Shown in pieces: positions 46,331-58,008 of a stretch of DNA of 64,000 nucleotides. Each line of letters begins with the position of its first letter. The first letter of the stretch is position 1. Source of the DNA: Hyaloscypha bicolor E (Eukaryota > Ascomycota > Leotiomycetes > Helotiales > Hyaloscyphaceae). The position numbers and the translations under genes are program-made. The stretch covers positions 4,627,952 to 4,691,951 of the forward strand of contig NW_020194684.1 of assembly GCF_002865645.1 (NCBI RefSeq). The letters run 5' to 3'. The notes under the pieces are model-generated. The model did no database searches and was not told the origin of the DNA. It saw only the letters and a list, made by a program, of their open reading frames with translations.

Positions 46331-49300
46331 ATGGCCTCGATATTCAGTTTTGACCCAGATCCCCCGCGGGTCTCTTCCCCGTGGCTGACCCCATCTGACT
46401 CCCCCAAATCCTCGACGCCCCAGCCTAGAGACGGGGCTGCCATCTCTTCTGCTCTCCCAACTTCAGGACAGCTCCAGGACTATGGAGTTACCAGGCTCGA
46501 GGCAGAGCCACAGGACGGCCCTACGGAATACAAACTACATCTGCTTTTGAGACCTAGAAGAACGTACAGTTCTTCTTCTACGGGGTCCTTAATATCGGGA
46601 TCCCAGCAGCACAAACAGCCGCAATCCAACCCATCTCTGCCCCAAGACTCCGGACCAACTTTGGCCGTTTCGAATCAGTCCCGTCAACATCGTCTCGAGC
46701 AATTGACAACGCAGCTTTTATGGCGGCTACAGCAGTCCTCGCCCTATCATGCTTCGTCGACGAGTGACCTGGTCTTGCCTAAATTGCCAGAGGCTACTGA
46801 AAGCCTGGAAACGCCCTCACATCCAGGTAAGCTTCTTGCCGGACTTGAGGAGAGCCGAGGTGCCTTTTATGAAATTGGTGTATCCGATGATGGAACTTTC
46901 GTTGGATTGACGAAAGATGAGATGGACGAGAGTTTGACGAATCTTCGGGCCATGGCCGCAAGTCTTGGTTGCAATGTCGAAGTTGTGAGGATGGTGGTTG
47001 TTGGGGATTGCGAGTGGCACGAGCCTGTTGACCCTGCGTTGCCAGTATCACAATCTACGAAAAAGAGATTCAGACCTGTAAAGTTTCCGGCTTGGCAAGG
47101 TGAACCCCTGCGGCATCAGGCGCAATTATGGGTTGCGGAAGCACTGGTAACCCCCAATTTGAGCTCGAGAAAGCCTATGCGAACTCCTCAGCCGAATTCG
47201 CCCTTTCGTCACGAGAGCCCATCTCCAGTTCAAAATGACGCTGACTCCGGTAGAATTCCGCTGGCAGCACATGAGGCAACGGAGCAACTTCGTATAACTT
47301 TGACTGGGCCTACAACTTCTGGAAAGTCGAGTCTGTTGGGTACACTGTCGACAGCGACACTCGACAATGGTCGAGGCAAAAGCAGACTGAGCCTGCTCAA
47401 GCATCGACACGAAATAGTGTCTGGTGTAACCAGTTCAGTGGCGCAAGAGCTAATCGGTTATAAGGACCAAGACGTTGTGAATTTTGCTTCTGGGAATGTG
47501 ACTTCATGGACCGACATTCATGCGGCTGCGGAAAATGGTAGATTGGTTTTCGTGTCAGACTCAGCAGGACATCCCAGGTATCGTAGAACTACGGTTCGCG
47601 GACTTGTTGGTTGGGCGCCTCATTGTAAGTGATGGGGATAAATCCTTTTCCCAATTTGGATTGCTTCATTCTTCTTCCGAGCTATTGTTTGAATTCTCTG
47701 AAAAAAAATGATTCTCGAGCAGCTGCTGACCCCTTTTGCATCCAGGGGCTGTTCTCTGCATAGCCGCTGACGATGGTGAAAATGCTCCCAGTGCTGCTGG
47801 CGGAACATCTTCTGCCCAAGATATACTAGGGAGTGCGGGAGCTGGTATCGATTTAGCAAAGGCCCATTTAGGACTCTGCTTGAAACTGGATAAGCCGTTG
47901 TGCATTGTCGTCACCAAACTTGATTTGGCTTCCAAAAGCAGTCTAAGACAAACTCTCTCGAAAATCCTCTCCGCAGTTAAAGCCATGGGTCGGACACCGT
48001 CAATCATACCACCGGATCAAAGCAAAACCATTGATTCGGATCTTACCACCATAACCGCTGCCGAGGAAGATGTAATTCGAGGTGTGGTTGAGAAAATGGG
48101 CCTTTCTGACGGTCTCACCTCCATTATTCCTATCAGTATGTCCATTCTTAAGTTTATCTTTTCACTATTAGAAACTCTCGCCAGTCGTGAGACGTTCAAA
48201 GGCTTCCTCCTCAAAATCACCTAGGTGGTCTGCACCTTGAATTATCGCCATCAAACAGATACTGACCTCGGGATTGCCAAGTCATGACAAGTGCCGCGAA
48301 AGGCACCGGAATTCGTTCTTTGCACGCACTTTTAAAACAGCTTCCGATTCCACCGGAGCCAACATCCCAAGATTTTGTTGGCCTAGCATTGAATCCTGAA
48401 CAACCAGCCTGCCTGTTCCACATCGAAGATGTCTTTGGCCTACCGGCATCTTTTGAACCGTTGGCATCGAGCAGTGGTAAACAAACGGATGCCGGGGTAG
48501 TGGTGGCGGGGTACCTTCGATTGTAAGAACAACTTCTTCCCCCCAATTTTCCTACAACCACTTTTATCACCACTGTTTCAAATGAAGCCTCTTATCTCCA
48601 TATTATACCAAAAGAGGAGAGTTCGACACCGGCCTCGTCACGGTTAGAAGAGGCAACGTTGACCTTCTTTCAGTGGAAGCCTGGCCGTCGGAGACATTGT
48701 TGTCATCGGGCCATTTCCCGCTGAATGGGCGGATAACGATTCACCGCCGAACAAATCTGGCTCTACATCTTCTCCAAACAGCTTTGGTGCATCGCTGTCG
48801 AATACATTGGCGACCGACCTTCCTCGTATCGCCGCTCGCAATGCGGTTTCAGCCTCCGTTAGCAAGGGGGAATGGCATAGCGCCCACATCGTAAGCCTGC
48901 GGAACTTACGCCTGCCTGTCCACACATTGAAGGCAGGCCAAGTTGGAAGCGTTGGCGTCGTCTTCGATATTCCAGAGCAAGAACTGTCAAATGGGCCATT
49001 CGAAAGACAGCCACCGGCGGCACCTCGAATACGAAAAGGATTGGTAATGGCAATCCCAACCCGACACATGATGGTTACCGGTCACAACTTACAGGCTGCG
49101 AGCGGGTTCACTGCATCTTTTGAAGATAGTGATATTAACTCGGTGACTCCTGGAAGTTTGGTTGTTGTGTACATGTAAGTGCAGGAGGAGATATCCGTTC
49201 CGTATTAAGTCGCTCTTGCTCGGGGGTAACCTCTTAGTTCTGTCGCGAGGGTACTTACCAAGTAGATACTGACACACAATTACCCCAGTGCTAGTATACG

Positions 49301-49619
49301 TGCATCCGCAAAAGTGGTACGACTGGTACCCCATGTCAACAACGAATCGACTGGCCGGAGTGAAGACTTGGTTGATATGTTTGGTTTGGACAGCATTGAC
49401 GATGAGGCAGAAGAACCCGAGCCCTTGGTCTTCGGTTCTGACGGTGTTACTGATGTGACTTTGGAACTCATGACAAACCGTGAATGGATAGAATTGGGGT
49501 CTCAAGTTCTTGTGATGCCTGGCGGAGGGCAAGGTTTGTATCACGGGTCCGAAAGGGGGGAGAAAGGTATCGCTGGGTTAGAAGGCTTTGTTGGGCGAGT
49601 TCTGGAAGTCGTGGATTGA
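46331..49619 (+). CDS. GTPBP1/GTPBP2-type translational GTPase, 918 aa, five exons
   Basis: Exons are 46331-47624, 47746-48135, 48282-48522, 48674-49174 and 49289-49619. The start is the first ATG in frame. After a disordered N-terminus and a GTPBP-like pre-domain (RGAFYEIGVSDDGTFVGLTKDEM), the GTPase motifs are G1 GPTTSGKS (326-333), a switch segment with VSGVTSSVAQE, G3 DSAGH (410-414), G4 TKLD (488-491) and G5 MTSAAKGTGI. EF-Tu-like beta-barrel domains follow (VVAGYLRFGSLAVGD and later AGQVGSVGV). G3 is DSAGH where EF-Tu has DxPGH, as in the GTPBP1 group. Animal GTPBP1 and GTPBP2 act in ribosome rescue and mRNA turnover; the fungal role is not settled. Donors and acceptors are canonical. 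A minus-strand frame at 46794-47051 is a shadow. Confidence 0.86.
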
Positions 49620-49907
49620 GTTTTGTCGGGCTCGAGTGCTGAGGTTGTTTCTTGGAACAAGCAGGCATCCCACAAGATGATGACCACAATCATCTATCAA
49701 TGACTTGCAAGATATTTATTACATCTATGCTATGTTCACTCATTGCTACCCATTGATATCGGATCCTGGCTCGTGATGTAATCCGTGGTATTAATTTGAC
49801 ATGCAACCGTGACGCCGGCCCAACCCATGACGATGTGGGAAACATCTAACAAGATGTCGCATTGCACATCTTCTCCGTTCTATCCTGACCCATTCTGTCG
49901 ATGAGGC
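49620..49907. other. Short space between convergent GTPase and emc6 genes
   Basis: 288 bp of probable 3' UTRs; nothing else is seen. Confidence 0.5.
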
Positions 49908-50520
49908 TTATGCCCTGACCAACCCATAAAAGAGTGTCCACGTCAATACGAACCCACTAAGCCCCTCGAACAAGCCTCCTGTCCATAGCTCGATGCTGCT
50001 CCGAAAATATCTTTCCTTTCCTAATTTTCCCTGGGCTTGGGACTCCTTGACAATCCCCGGTCGAACTCGGAATGCATATACGAGCGCAGAGGTGATCAGC
50101 GAGAAGATCAGGTAGAAGACAAATCCTAGGTAGGACTCGAGACCTAGGATGCCAGCGCCAACACCGAAGAGGGAAGCTGTTAGGTTGTGGAGGGTTGTGA
50201 GAGTCTATGAGTGGGGGAGATGTGTCAGTGGAGGCTTGAGAGATGGAGTGGGGGAGGTTGAAGAACAAGTCCATCGACGCTTAATAAGAGCGGCTGAGGG
50301 GGGGGGCTGGAGAAGATGGGGCCCAAAAGGTGGACGCTTTTGGGCTTTGCACGCAGTGCATGGAGATAGGAGAGGTAGTAGGAGGAAAAGAGGCGCAGTG
50401 ATTGAGCGGGGGGAGCAGAAAGGGCATGGGCGTGGGAGCAGGAACGGGACGAACCTTGGTGTTGTGCAGCACTGATTCTTGCACAATGGGGTTTATTTGC
50501 AACTCGCGTTCCGTGAGCAT
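49908..50520 (-). CDS. emc6: Emc6-like ER membrane protein complex subunit, 120 aa, two exons
   Basis: Exons on the minus strand are 50520-50455 and 50204-49908. The first exon gives MLTERELQINPIVQESVLHN; the second continues LHNLTASLFGVGAGILGLES, then a hydrophobic run ending in ALVYAFRV, and closes SSIELWTGGLFEGLSGFVLT and TLFYGLVRA. This is the full Emc6 fold with its membrane segments. Emc6 belongs to the membrane core of EMC, an insertase for tail-anchored and multipass proteins. The 250-bp intron has a GTTCGT donor and a CATAG acceptor; it is long for this window and pyrimidine-rich. The frame is open upstream of the chosen ATG, so a longer N-terminus is possible but not conserved. Confidence 0.94.
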
Positions 50521-51433
50521 GACTGCGGTGGCACAAGAATTTGATGGGACGGGATGCAACAAGATGCGCGTTTCCTCCTTATTCTCTGCTGGTATTGGTG
50601 TGCTACCGGCGGTTGCAAAGTGCTGCCAGGTCGAGCGTCTTTTCTTTTCGGCGGCTGGCTTTGAAGGGACGTTGGAGGACCGAGGACCCAGGTCGGACAA
50701 GGGGCGCTTCTTGCCTGAACCTGCAGTCAAGCGATCCGCGCGCGCCAGGCACCCAGAAGCGAGCCCCTCGAGGCACCGCAAGGACGGCTACAGTACTTGA
50801 CTGCGTCTCTGCAGGTTGGCAACCGTGGCCCCAGTCAACGTAACGGCTCCCACTGGCGCGGATTTAATGCTCTTGTGCATTGCATGGGTCGTCGCCGGAA
50901 ACCTCCTTGCTGACATGCTCAGCTTGTAAGGCTGGGTGGAGAGTCTGGGTGGGCAGGCTTGTTGTCAGCCGTTACTGTACTGTAGGGATGTCCTCCTGAT
51001 TCTGTCCTGTCATCGTTGGGGGCCGGCGCCAATTGACGGCGGGTTGCAAGCGGCTTGGCTTTCCCAACTCTTGGCGTGGCTGCTGATGGCTGAAAGCAGC
51101 ATTTGATTGGAACATCTCATGTCATCCTGATCCCATTCGGTTCGATCCGAACCAAGCTGTTTTGCTCTGCTCTGGGATATGCATCGGATCACATGGAGTG
51201 GAGCATGCAGTTCGATATGATATTGGGGATAATGCAGTTGGTCATTGGATTGTATACAAATTGTAGAAATATTTGGTGCGCAACGCTAAATTGAGAAGAA
51301 CGTCGTAGTATAACAAAAATATAGAACGGAAAGCCGGAAGCGAATATTACAAAGAAACCGCAACTGCTAGCTGCGATCGAATGCTATCTCGCGGTTTTTC
51401 CAAAACATCACCCAGTTGTGTATTCGAATGAAG
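50521..51433. promoter_or_regulatory. Upstream region of emc6 / 3' region of the next minus-strand gene
   Basis: 913 bp with no supported gene. It contains a self-complementary GGTTCGATCCGAACC-like palindrome around 51138-51153, which resembles a tRNA T-arm but lacks the rest of a tRNA. Confidence 0.4.
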
Positions 51434-52532
51434 CTATGAAACATATCTCCCGTAGTCATTGAGATACCTCGGAAGCACATTAGCGCGGTGCGGCATTTTA
51501 CACTTGTGGATGGAAAACTCACTGTTGCAAGTAGACCGAAAGAATGTACCCTGGTGCGGCTTCTGCGCGGCGGAGATAGCGGATAGCCTGAGCGAAATGG
51601 CGCTCATCTCCTGGTGGCCCCGTCACGTTCCCCAAAGACATTTGTGATTCAGCGGCCTATGAAGTATGAGAAGTGATACCTACGTGCAAGTTTAATGCTG
51701 GTACAAAACTTACAGATGCTAGGATTTCTCCGGTCGTACTGCCTAGTGCGTCTGCAGATCTTAGGGCCCTCGCATAGAAATCAACTGCAGGTTGCAGATA
51801 TCCCCGAGCTTCGACGTATAATGGACCCTGCCTGCGTGGGTCTGCCGGAGGAGATGCTAGTCTCTCGTCAGCATTGTATTTGTCTTCATTGGATAAATGA
51901 CCTTGTGTCGAATTACCTGCCTGGCTGCTGCTTCCTTGACTTGACGAGTCGTTCCCCTCTTCGCGATGAATTCTTGCCAGAGTTGCTTGGGCTCTCTGGA
52001 GCCAGTTGCGTCCTAGACCTAGACAACTCAAAATATCAGCCTCTGCAAGGACAAACATTAGGAGTAGAGATACACGTTTTTGGGCCGAGATATCAGACCA
52101 CGTTTTGCACACCAGATCAATCTTATTGATAGTTTAAACTGTAAATGACTTTGGGCTGGGCATACCTGTTAACGTATCTACGTTTTCTGGGTAGTTTCTG
52201 AGGATCCTCAACCACGCGGTCTGGCACCATTCAGCGATGTCGCGAATACACCCAGAATCTGAATCGTGGAAGGCATAATCTTGCAGGCCATGAAGCATCC
52301 AAACTTGTTCAGCAAAGCGTTGAGGGTCTCTGAAGAAGTGTAAATGATCGAGTGCCGTCATAGCCGAACGAGCGGAGGGCAAATATGCTTCCCATTCGTA
52401 GGGGCGAGAGGATACTACTTCGTACAGTAGTGTGATGATGCTCTTGACTTGCTCAACCAAATCCTCCGGATTTGATTCCGTGCTTCTCGAATGGTGTGAG
52501 CGATGGCGAGACGAACCCGAATGTCGAGACAT
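51434..52532 (-). CDS. Conserved fungal protein of unknown function, 287 aa, four exons
   Basis: Exons on the minus strand are 52532-52166, 52042-51714, 51656-51523 and 51467-51434; phases close at 287 residues. I recognise the pattern as a widespread, uncharacterised fungal family but not its function. The N-terminus is Ser/His/Arg-rich (about 1-22). The middle is helical and Trp-rich (YEWEAYLPSA, WCQTAWLRILRNYP). The C-terminal half has helix pairs like tetratricopeptide repeats (YLQPAVDFYARALRSADAL, MSLGNV, FAQAIRYLRRA) and ends YLNDYGRYVS. There is no signal peptide and no membrane segment. The last exon has only 11 codons including the stop and is needed to give the family's usual ending. 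A scaffold or adaptor role would be a guess. Confidence 0.82.
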
Positions 52533-55408
52533 ATTGGAGGTGTGCGTTGAAGATGGTGGACTTTTCGAGTGAGATCAAATGTGCAGGGGCTGGTCAAAAG
52601 CAGAGAAACAGTAGCGGCTTTGTGTGCAGACACGGCTGAAAGCATCTATCCTTCGAGACAAAGTGGCGAGGTAATGGCTACGTATATAACCAGAACTTGT
52701 TTACAACAATAGAACAGAGTCAACACTGTACTGTACAAACTTGACTGGGGATGCAGGGGGTAGATTCAGCTCGATGGATAGAGACCGAGAATAGGGGGCC
52801 AACAACAGAGACAAGGGGAGAGATGATAGGATGAACACGAGTTCGGCAACAGAAAGCCACAGCGTGCGATGGTGTGAATGGCTGACTTGCATTCATGTGG
52901 TTATGTGGTTGCAACTAAGAGCCTTTTAATAGGCGCCGAGAAGATCCTCCATTTGAGTAAGAGATCTGGAAAGACAACATCGCCCACACTTGCGGGCTAC
53001 GCATTGGCTCTTGCGGGATCTAGGCCAAGAGGCCCAACCGGGGCAGCCAGATGAATGGGAAGAAACATTGCCCCAATGTAAAGTTTGTCAGTGCTTATGA
53101 CGCGAACAGCCACTGAATTTATACGAGAGTATGTTGGAGATGGTCATTTGTAAGAGAACTTTCTTGTGCTGGAGAGAAGACGCTGGATAGTGAGTGGCTT
53201 GTGCAGACGACTAGATTCGCTTCTCAAGACGTGGCTATGGGACAGTGACCTGCATGAGGGCCGAGAGGGGAATGGACCCGAGCAGCGAGGATGCAGGCAG
53301 GGCTGGGTTGCTGACTGTAGTTGATCTTATGTTCTGGGTCACCCGGTGGGCTGGATTGCGATGGCTTTGGTAGATAACCAGAATGATCGTCCCGTCTCTG
53401 GTAATCAAATAATAATCAGTCGGATGTTTGTCATGATTGCGAGCACCCTTCGAGCTTCAACCCACAGTGGCTGACAAATCGAGGCTAGGCCAAAATGCAC
53501 ATAATCACACTTCCAAGGCGTCCCTCAGCCTTCAGCTTCAGCGTTCAGCCTCGTAAAAGTCCGCGGTGAGTGACTGGTATAGTGCGTGGCAGCGCATTGC
53601 ACGCCCTCGCTGGATGCGAGACTGGCCGAGGCTGGGCTGCCGTGATATTTGATGATTGAGGCCGTCACCTTCCCTCTCGAGTCGGCGGACCGGCGACCCC
53701 ACTGCCATCACGAAACAAAGCTGGCTGTGTTCTCATGCAGCAAGCGTATCGTCTGCATCTCATTCAAGGAATAGTTCGATCGGTGGTGGTTACGCACTCA
53801 ATTGAACAGGTGCTCGTGTCCCTCAGCCTCGAGATGACGATGATTTGGGGGCCGGCTTACCCTTTTCCGAAATGGCTGCTGAATAAGACGACCCCTGGTG
53901 GACGGTTCGATTGCTGAAAGCGGGCGATGGTAGAAGCGCCAATGATCTTCGTCGCCTGTCTGAAAGCCTGCTACTGTACGGAGTAATAATGATGTGTGGG
54001 GGGAGCAGATGGGTTCGTTCCATTCCACCGAGCGACCGCCGTGGAGAATTGAGCAGCCAGGGCATGCAGTGCAGGTATCGACGGCATGCGGCGAAGGCTG
54101 CTGCAAGACTTCTCCACATCTCGGCTGCGATGCCGAAGATCGTTGCAACATTGGGAACTCTGCATCTTCATGAAAAGGGAAAGAGGCTGAATCATCTCTC
54201 GGGGCCAGGTTCTGGTGGTTGGTCCAAGCTAATGCTGTGCCATAAATCAGGACATTGGCAAGTAATCCCCATGAGTACCAGTGACAATCGGTTTTGTGCA
54301 ATGATACGTGCGTACATTTTCCCAAAGAAGAAGAGGCCCTCTTGATGAACTTCGGGCTTGGCGTCTTCCACGCAGCACAATGTCAAATAACGACAAATCT
54401 GGTACAGTAGACATCGACTGATTTTGCAATTGGACATGCAAGCGAAGTGCAAGAACCAATATTCCCCAAGGTCGAGCAAGACTGCTGAGAACACCAAAGA
54501 AATAGACGTGACAATCGATGACGCAAAACGTGCATTAAATGAGGTGGGTAATGGGCTGGTACCTTGCGAGTTAGGGCTTTGCAAATCTACCAATGCGTGG
54601 ATGGAGCGAGGGCAGGGCCCTACCAAGATTCTGTAGCCGTTTGGTATGGACGTGGACATTCTGCATTCTGAACATCCAAAACTGTTCGGACCGTCGTTCT
54701 TGATCTGCCCAGTCTGCTGCGCTCCCAGATTTAACATTTGACGCGCGGAATCTTGTGACAAGGCTGAAAGCACAGACGTTGCCCCGTATGCCCATGCAGC
54801 CACCACAGGTGACAGGTGCCACTGCCCCAGCCTTGGCTGAGGAGAGGAACAACAGACCTGGGGAATGTTCAAAGTTGGCACCCCTGATGAGTACAAGTTG
54901 AAGGAGAACAAGGTCTTTCGTAGGATGTCGAAGATCAAGTATTGCAATCGCAGTTCTGGCGAGCGGACGAAGTGAAGTGAAGCAAAGGGAAGTGAAGGGA
55001 GTGAAGGGTGTCGGGAACGAGATGATGGCAATCTCAAAATCCACGCTGACCCCTGCTGTTCGCTCCGCCTTCCAGAACTTCCCCGATCGGCGATCGGCAT
55101 CTCTTCCCCGAAGGCTATTGTCCCGGAGTAGTCAGGTAAAGTAATTCTAATTCTAATTCTGGTCCGAAGTCGCGCTAGCTCTTCGCGCCAAATTGTTGAT
55201 ACCTCTGCTGTCGACGACAGACACAACCAGAGCGAGCACACGAGACGACACGAGGGCAGTCATTTCTCTTCCAACAACTCCTTGGCCACTACCACTACCA
55301 CTACCACTACCACTACCACTACCGAGACCTTGGGCGCTGAGTCGGCGACTATTTGACCCGGAATGGACGGTGGCCACTTTGTCTTCGATCGATAACGCCC
55401 AGCATTCC
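52533..55408. promoter_or_regulatory. Long divergent intergenic region (2.9 kb)
   Basis: It separates two divergent genes and is by far the longest such gap among the central genes. It holds many overlapping frames without conserved content, the longest on the minus strand at 54192-55241 with no ATG at its start. Pyrimidine/purine-rich runs and a hexanucleotide repeat occur near its right end. It could contain long 5' UTRs, regulatory elements or a non-coding RNA. Confidence 0.4.
55286..55323. repeat. Hexanucleotide microsatellite (CCACTA)n
   Basis: Six full perfect copies of CCACTA plus two bases, in the likely 5' UTR of the next gene, about 85 bases before its start codon. Confidence 0.95.
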
Positions 55409-57447
55409 ATGGAGGCTGTCGTTTTCGAGGACTCACCACTCGCCGGCTATCTAGAAGGTTTGTCACCACTTCCACCAGACTGCGCTGGGAGACCAGGCCG
55501 CTAATATCCGTTTCTAGGTGAGGGCGGCGAGGAAGCACAAGGCATTCCAGGTCGTGAGCAAGATGCATCTTCAAGCTCGTCCAGTCCGACTTTCGCTCCC
55601 CGAGGCAGACCAACCGTTCGTGCTAGATTTCGAAACAAACTTCCCCCGCCATTGCGCCTAGCAATACCAAGAAACAACACTGTCGCTGCTCTGCACAATA
55701 CGTGTTCCGTAAGCCTAAAAGCATGTACCAGGTAACTTTATTGACTGAAACTTCCTTAGGAGGCAGTAAACTCAAGACTTGGGCGTGCGGACAATGTCAG
55801 GTTTTTGGAGCACTTTCGATACACCATAGTTGCCTCCCAACTTCTCAGTGCACACTCATATCTAGGCCAGGCCGTTCATGGTCAGTCTCGAGATTCATCG
55901 CTACGAACGCTCAATGCCCCGCTTCCTGGTTCATTCACATTGGCAGGAGCTGGTGTCACGGCAGTACTCGCATTTGCGTTGGCGTGGCTGATCCACTGGA
56001 CGAGAGGCGATGGCGACTTCGTAGCTGGGAGAGGACGTAGAGCTGTCTTTCTCGCAGTGATGGGTGTATTCATTGTCGTGGGATATGCTTATATACGCAG
56101 GCAATGGCTTCAGTATCTTCGACAACAGACACTTGTGGAGATTTCCGAATTCGTTGGGACTGCGCACGACTTTGACACGGCTGCAGCAGCGGCATTGACA
56201 CTTGTTCAAGAGGTTGAGCTAGTCTCTCGGGGGTATAGAATGTGAGTATCCCTGGTTTATTATCCATGAACTTGTTTAATAATTATTTAGAAGCACTCCT
56301 TTACCCCCGATCAGTAGACTAGAGGATAGGAGTCAGACGAGAAGATGTGCACGACTGAGAAAGGCATTGCGCCTCTGCTTGGCTGATGTAATCCCAAGAT
56401 ACAATCAAGCTTGTATCGTCCTGAAGCCATTTTCCGAAGAAATGGATCTTGAAAAATACTTTGATATCTACGATGTCAGCGACACGGATTTCTCGGAGGC
56501 TATGTTAGGATACTCTGAGACCGAATTTGATGACATCGAGTCCGTCCGGGTGCTGAAGATATTGGCAGCCAGGTTTCACACGGCCAGGAAGATATTTTTG
56601 TGTTGTCTTATGGCCTTAGATGCACACGGAGGAAAGCCGGATTTTCTGCGATGGAGTAACGCAGTTGATGAGATCCGTATAGTCAGTACCGTTACGAATG
56701 AGGCTGAACTCCGACTCCGTGAAATTCTTACTGAAGAAGAGAGTAAGCAGTTTATCTGGAGTTTTACGGGCTATTCTCTAACATTTGATAGGCTTCCCAG
56801 TCCCACCAACACCAAAGCTTCCACTGACTCCAGGGCGCGAGCGATGGCGAGCCCAGCTGCGGAAACTAAACTCCTTGTCCTCTGGAATCCGAGGACTCCA
56901 AGCAAAATTGCATGTACTCCGTGAAGAGTCCGACAAGAATCTCAATGAAACAGAGGACATATCTGAACTCGGGACGAATTTGATGATCCAATACGATTCG
57001 ATCGGAGTCGACTTGAAAGCGCTCATGCAGGAATGGGAGGACGGAAAGGCCGCCTTGACATCTAATATAGATCGAAATGGACGACGTCTTTCTTCCATGA
57101 GCGGAATACTATCGCCGACAACGTCGTTGGGCGGCCTTACGGCTGTCGAGGAGGGTGGTGCCGCAGAAGCACTCAAGTTACTCAATGGCGAGCCACGATC
57201 TCGTTCAAGTATGGATTTTAGCTCATCTGATGCCGAAGAGGTTTTCGAGGCAGTGGCTATCCCGAGGCAACGGAGCACGCTGACCCGGCAAGAGCGTATT
57301 TCCAAAATGAAGGAGGAAAGGGTGAAAAAAGATTCGATGAAATCTAGAGCGGAAGCCAATACTCACATGCTGAGGGAGTTGGAGTCGGTAATAAATATGA
57401 GGCCTCGGGGAAGGACAACACCGGCAGGGCGGATAACGTCGATATGA
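55409..57447 (+). CDS. Vezatin/Inp2-type myosin-binding membrane protein, 609 aa, five exons
   Basis: Exons are 55409-55457, 55518-55708, 55760-56241, 56291-56742 and 56792-57447. The body matches the fungal myosin-binding domain known from peroxisomal Inp2 and animal vezatin: FLEHFRYTIVASQLL, two hydrophobic segments (GVTAVLAFALAWLIHW and VFLAVMGVFIVVGYAYI), YIRRQWLQYLR, ALTLVQEVELVSRGYRI, then LEKYFDIYDVSD and a C-terminal coiled-coil-like part (RWRAQLRKLNSLSSGIRGLQ). In yeast, Inp2 links peroxisomes to the class V myosin Myo2 for inheritance; the same role here is inferred from the domain. Introns are 49-60 bp. The start is the only ATG in the first exon frame. Confidence 0.87.
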
Positions 57448-58008
57448 TTACGTTTAATGATTTCAATGATATGGATGGATCTGCATTTAGCCAAAGCGTC
57501 GTCGTAAAGCATACAGAGATGCTCATGTTTACCGGATCCTGCCTCTTTCCATGTGTCGTGGCTTAGCATAAGATATCCGGGCTATAATGATGGCAGGTTT
57601 CGCTATAATGGTAGACTTAGTTTGCAATGTCCCCAATGTTATGTGAAGGAAAGTATTTCCCACTTCGATTTACCCACTTGTTGAGGAACTCCTGCAGGGG
57701 CATTTGCGCTATTCTAGGGTCAACCCTGATTGTAACAATGATGTGTGATCTGATCTGATACCCCGTCAGGTTCAGAAGTGCTTGCTTAAGGACAAGGCTA
57801 GGTATGGTACCGCTGTAACCGATGCGGTTTGTCCTATTGAGCTGATAGGGTTGCTCCCCACGTGATTACGCGAAACGAGGTGGAAGTGGAAGTTGGAAGC
57901 CGCGAGCTACAGTTCTTCAGCAACAACAAGGTACATTCGTTGCTGTGAAAGCCAAGGCCAGGACGCAGTAACCATACCCATGGAAGTATTCTCTTCTGGA
58001 CTGTGAAA
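57448..58008. promoter_or_regulatory. Intergenic / 5' leader of apc2
   Basis: 561 bp between head-to-tail genes. An eight-codon upstream frame (57980-58006) begins with ATG and stops two bases before the apc2 start codon. Confidence 0.5.

Noticed and set aside
51130..51160. Possible tRNA T-arm (GGTTCGATCC)
   Set aside because: The hairpin loop is six bases and no anticodon, D-arm or acceptor stem surrounds it.
54192..55241. 349-codon minus-strand open frame in the long intergenic gap
   Set aside because: There is no ATG at its start, it contains repeat-derived RIRIRI-like sequence, it has no recognisable domain, and its residue composition looks like translated non-coding DNA.
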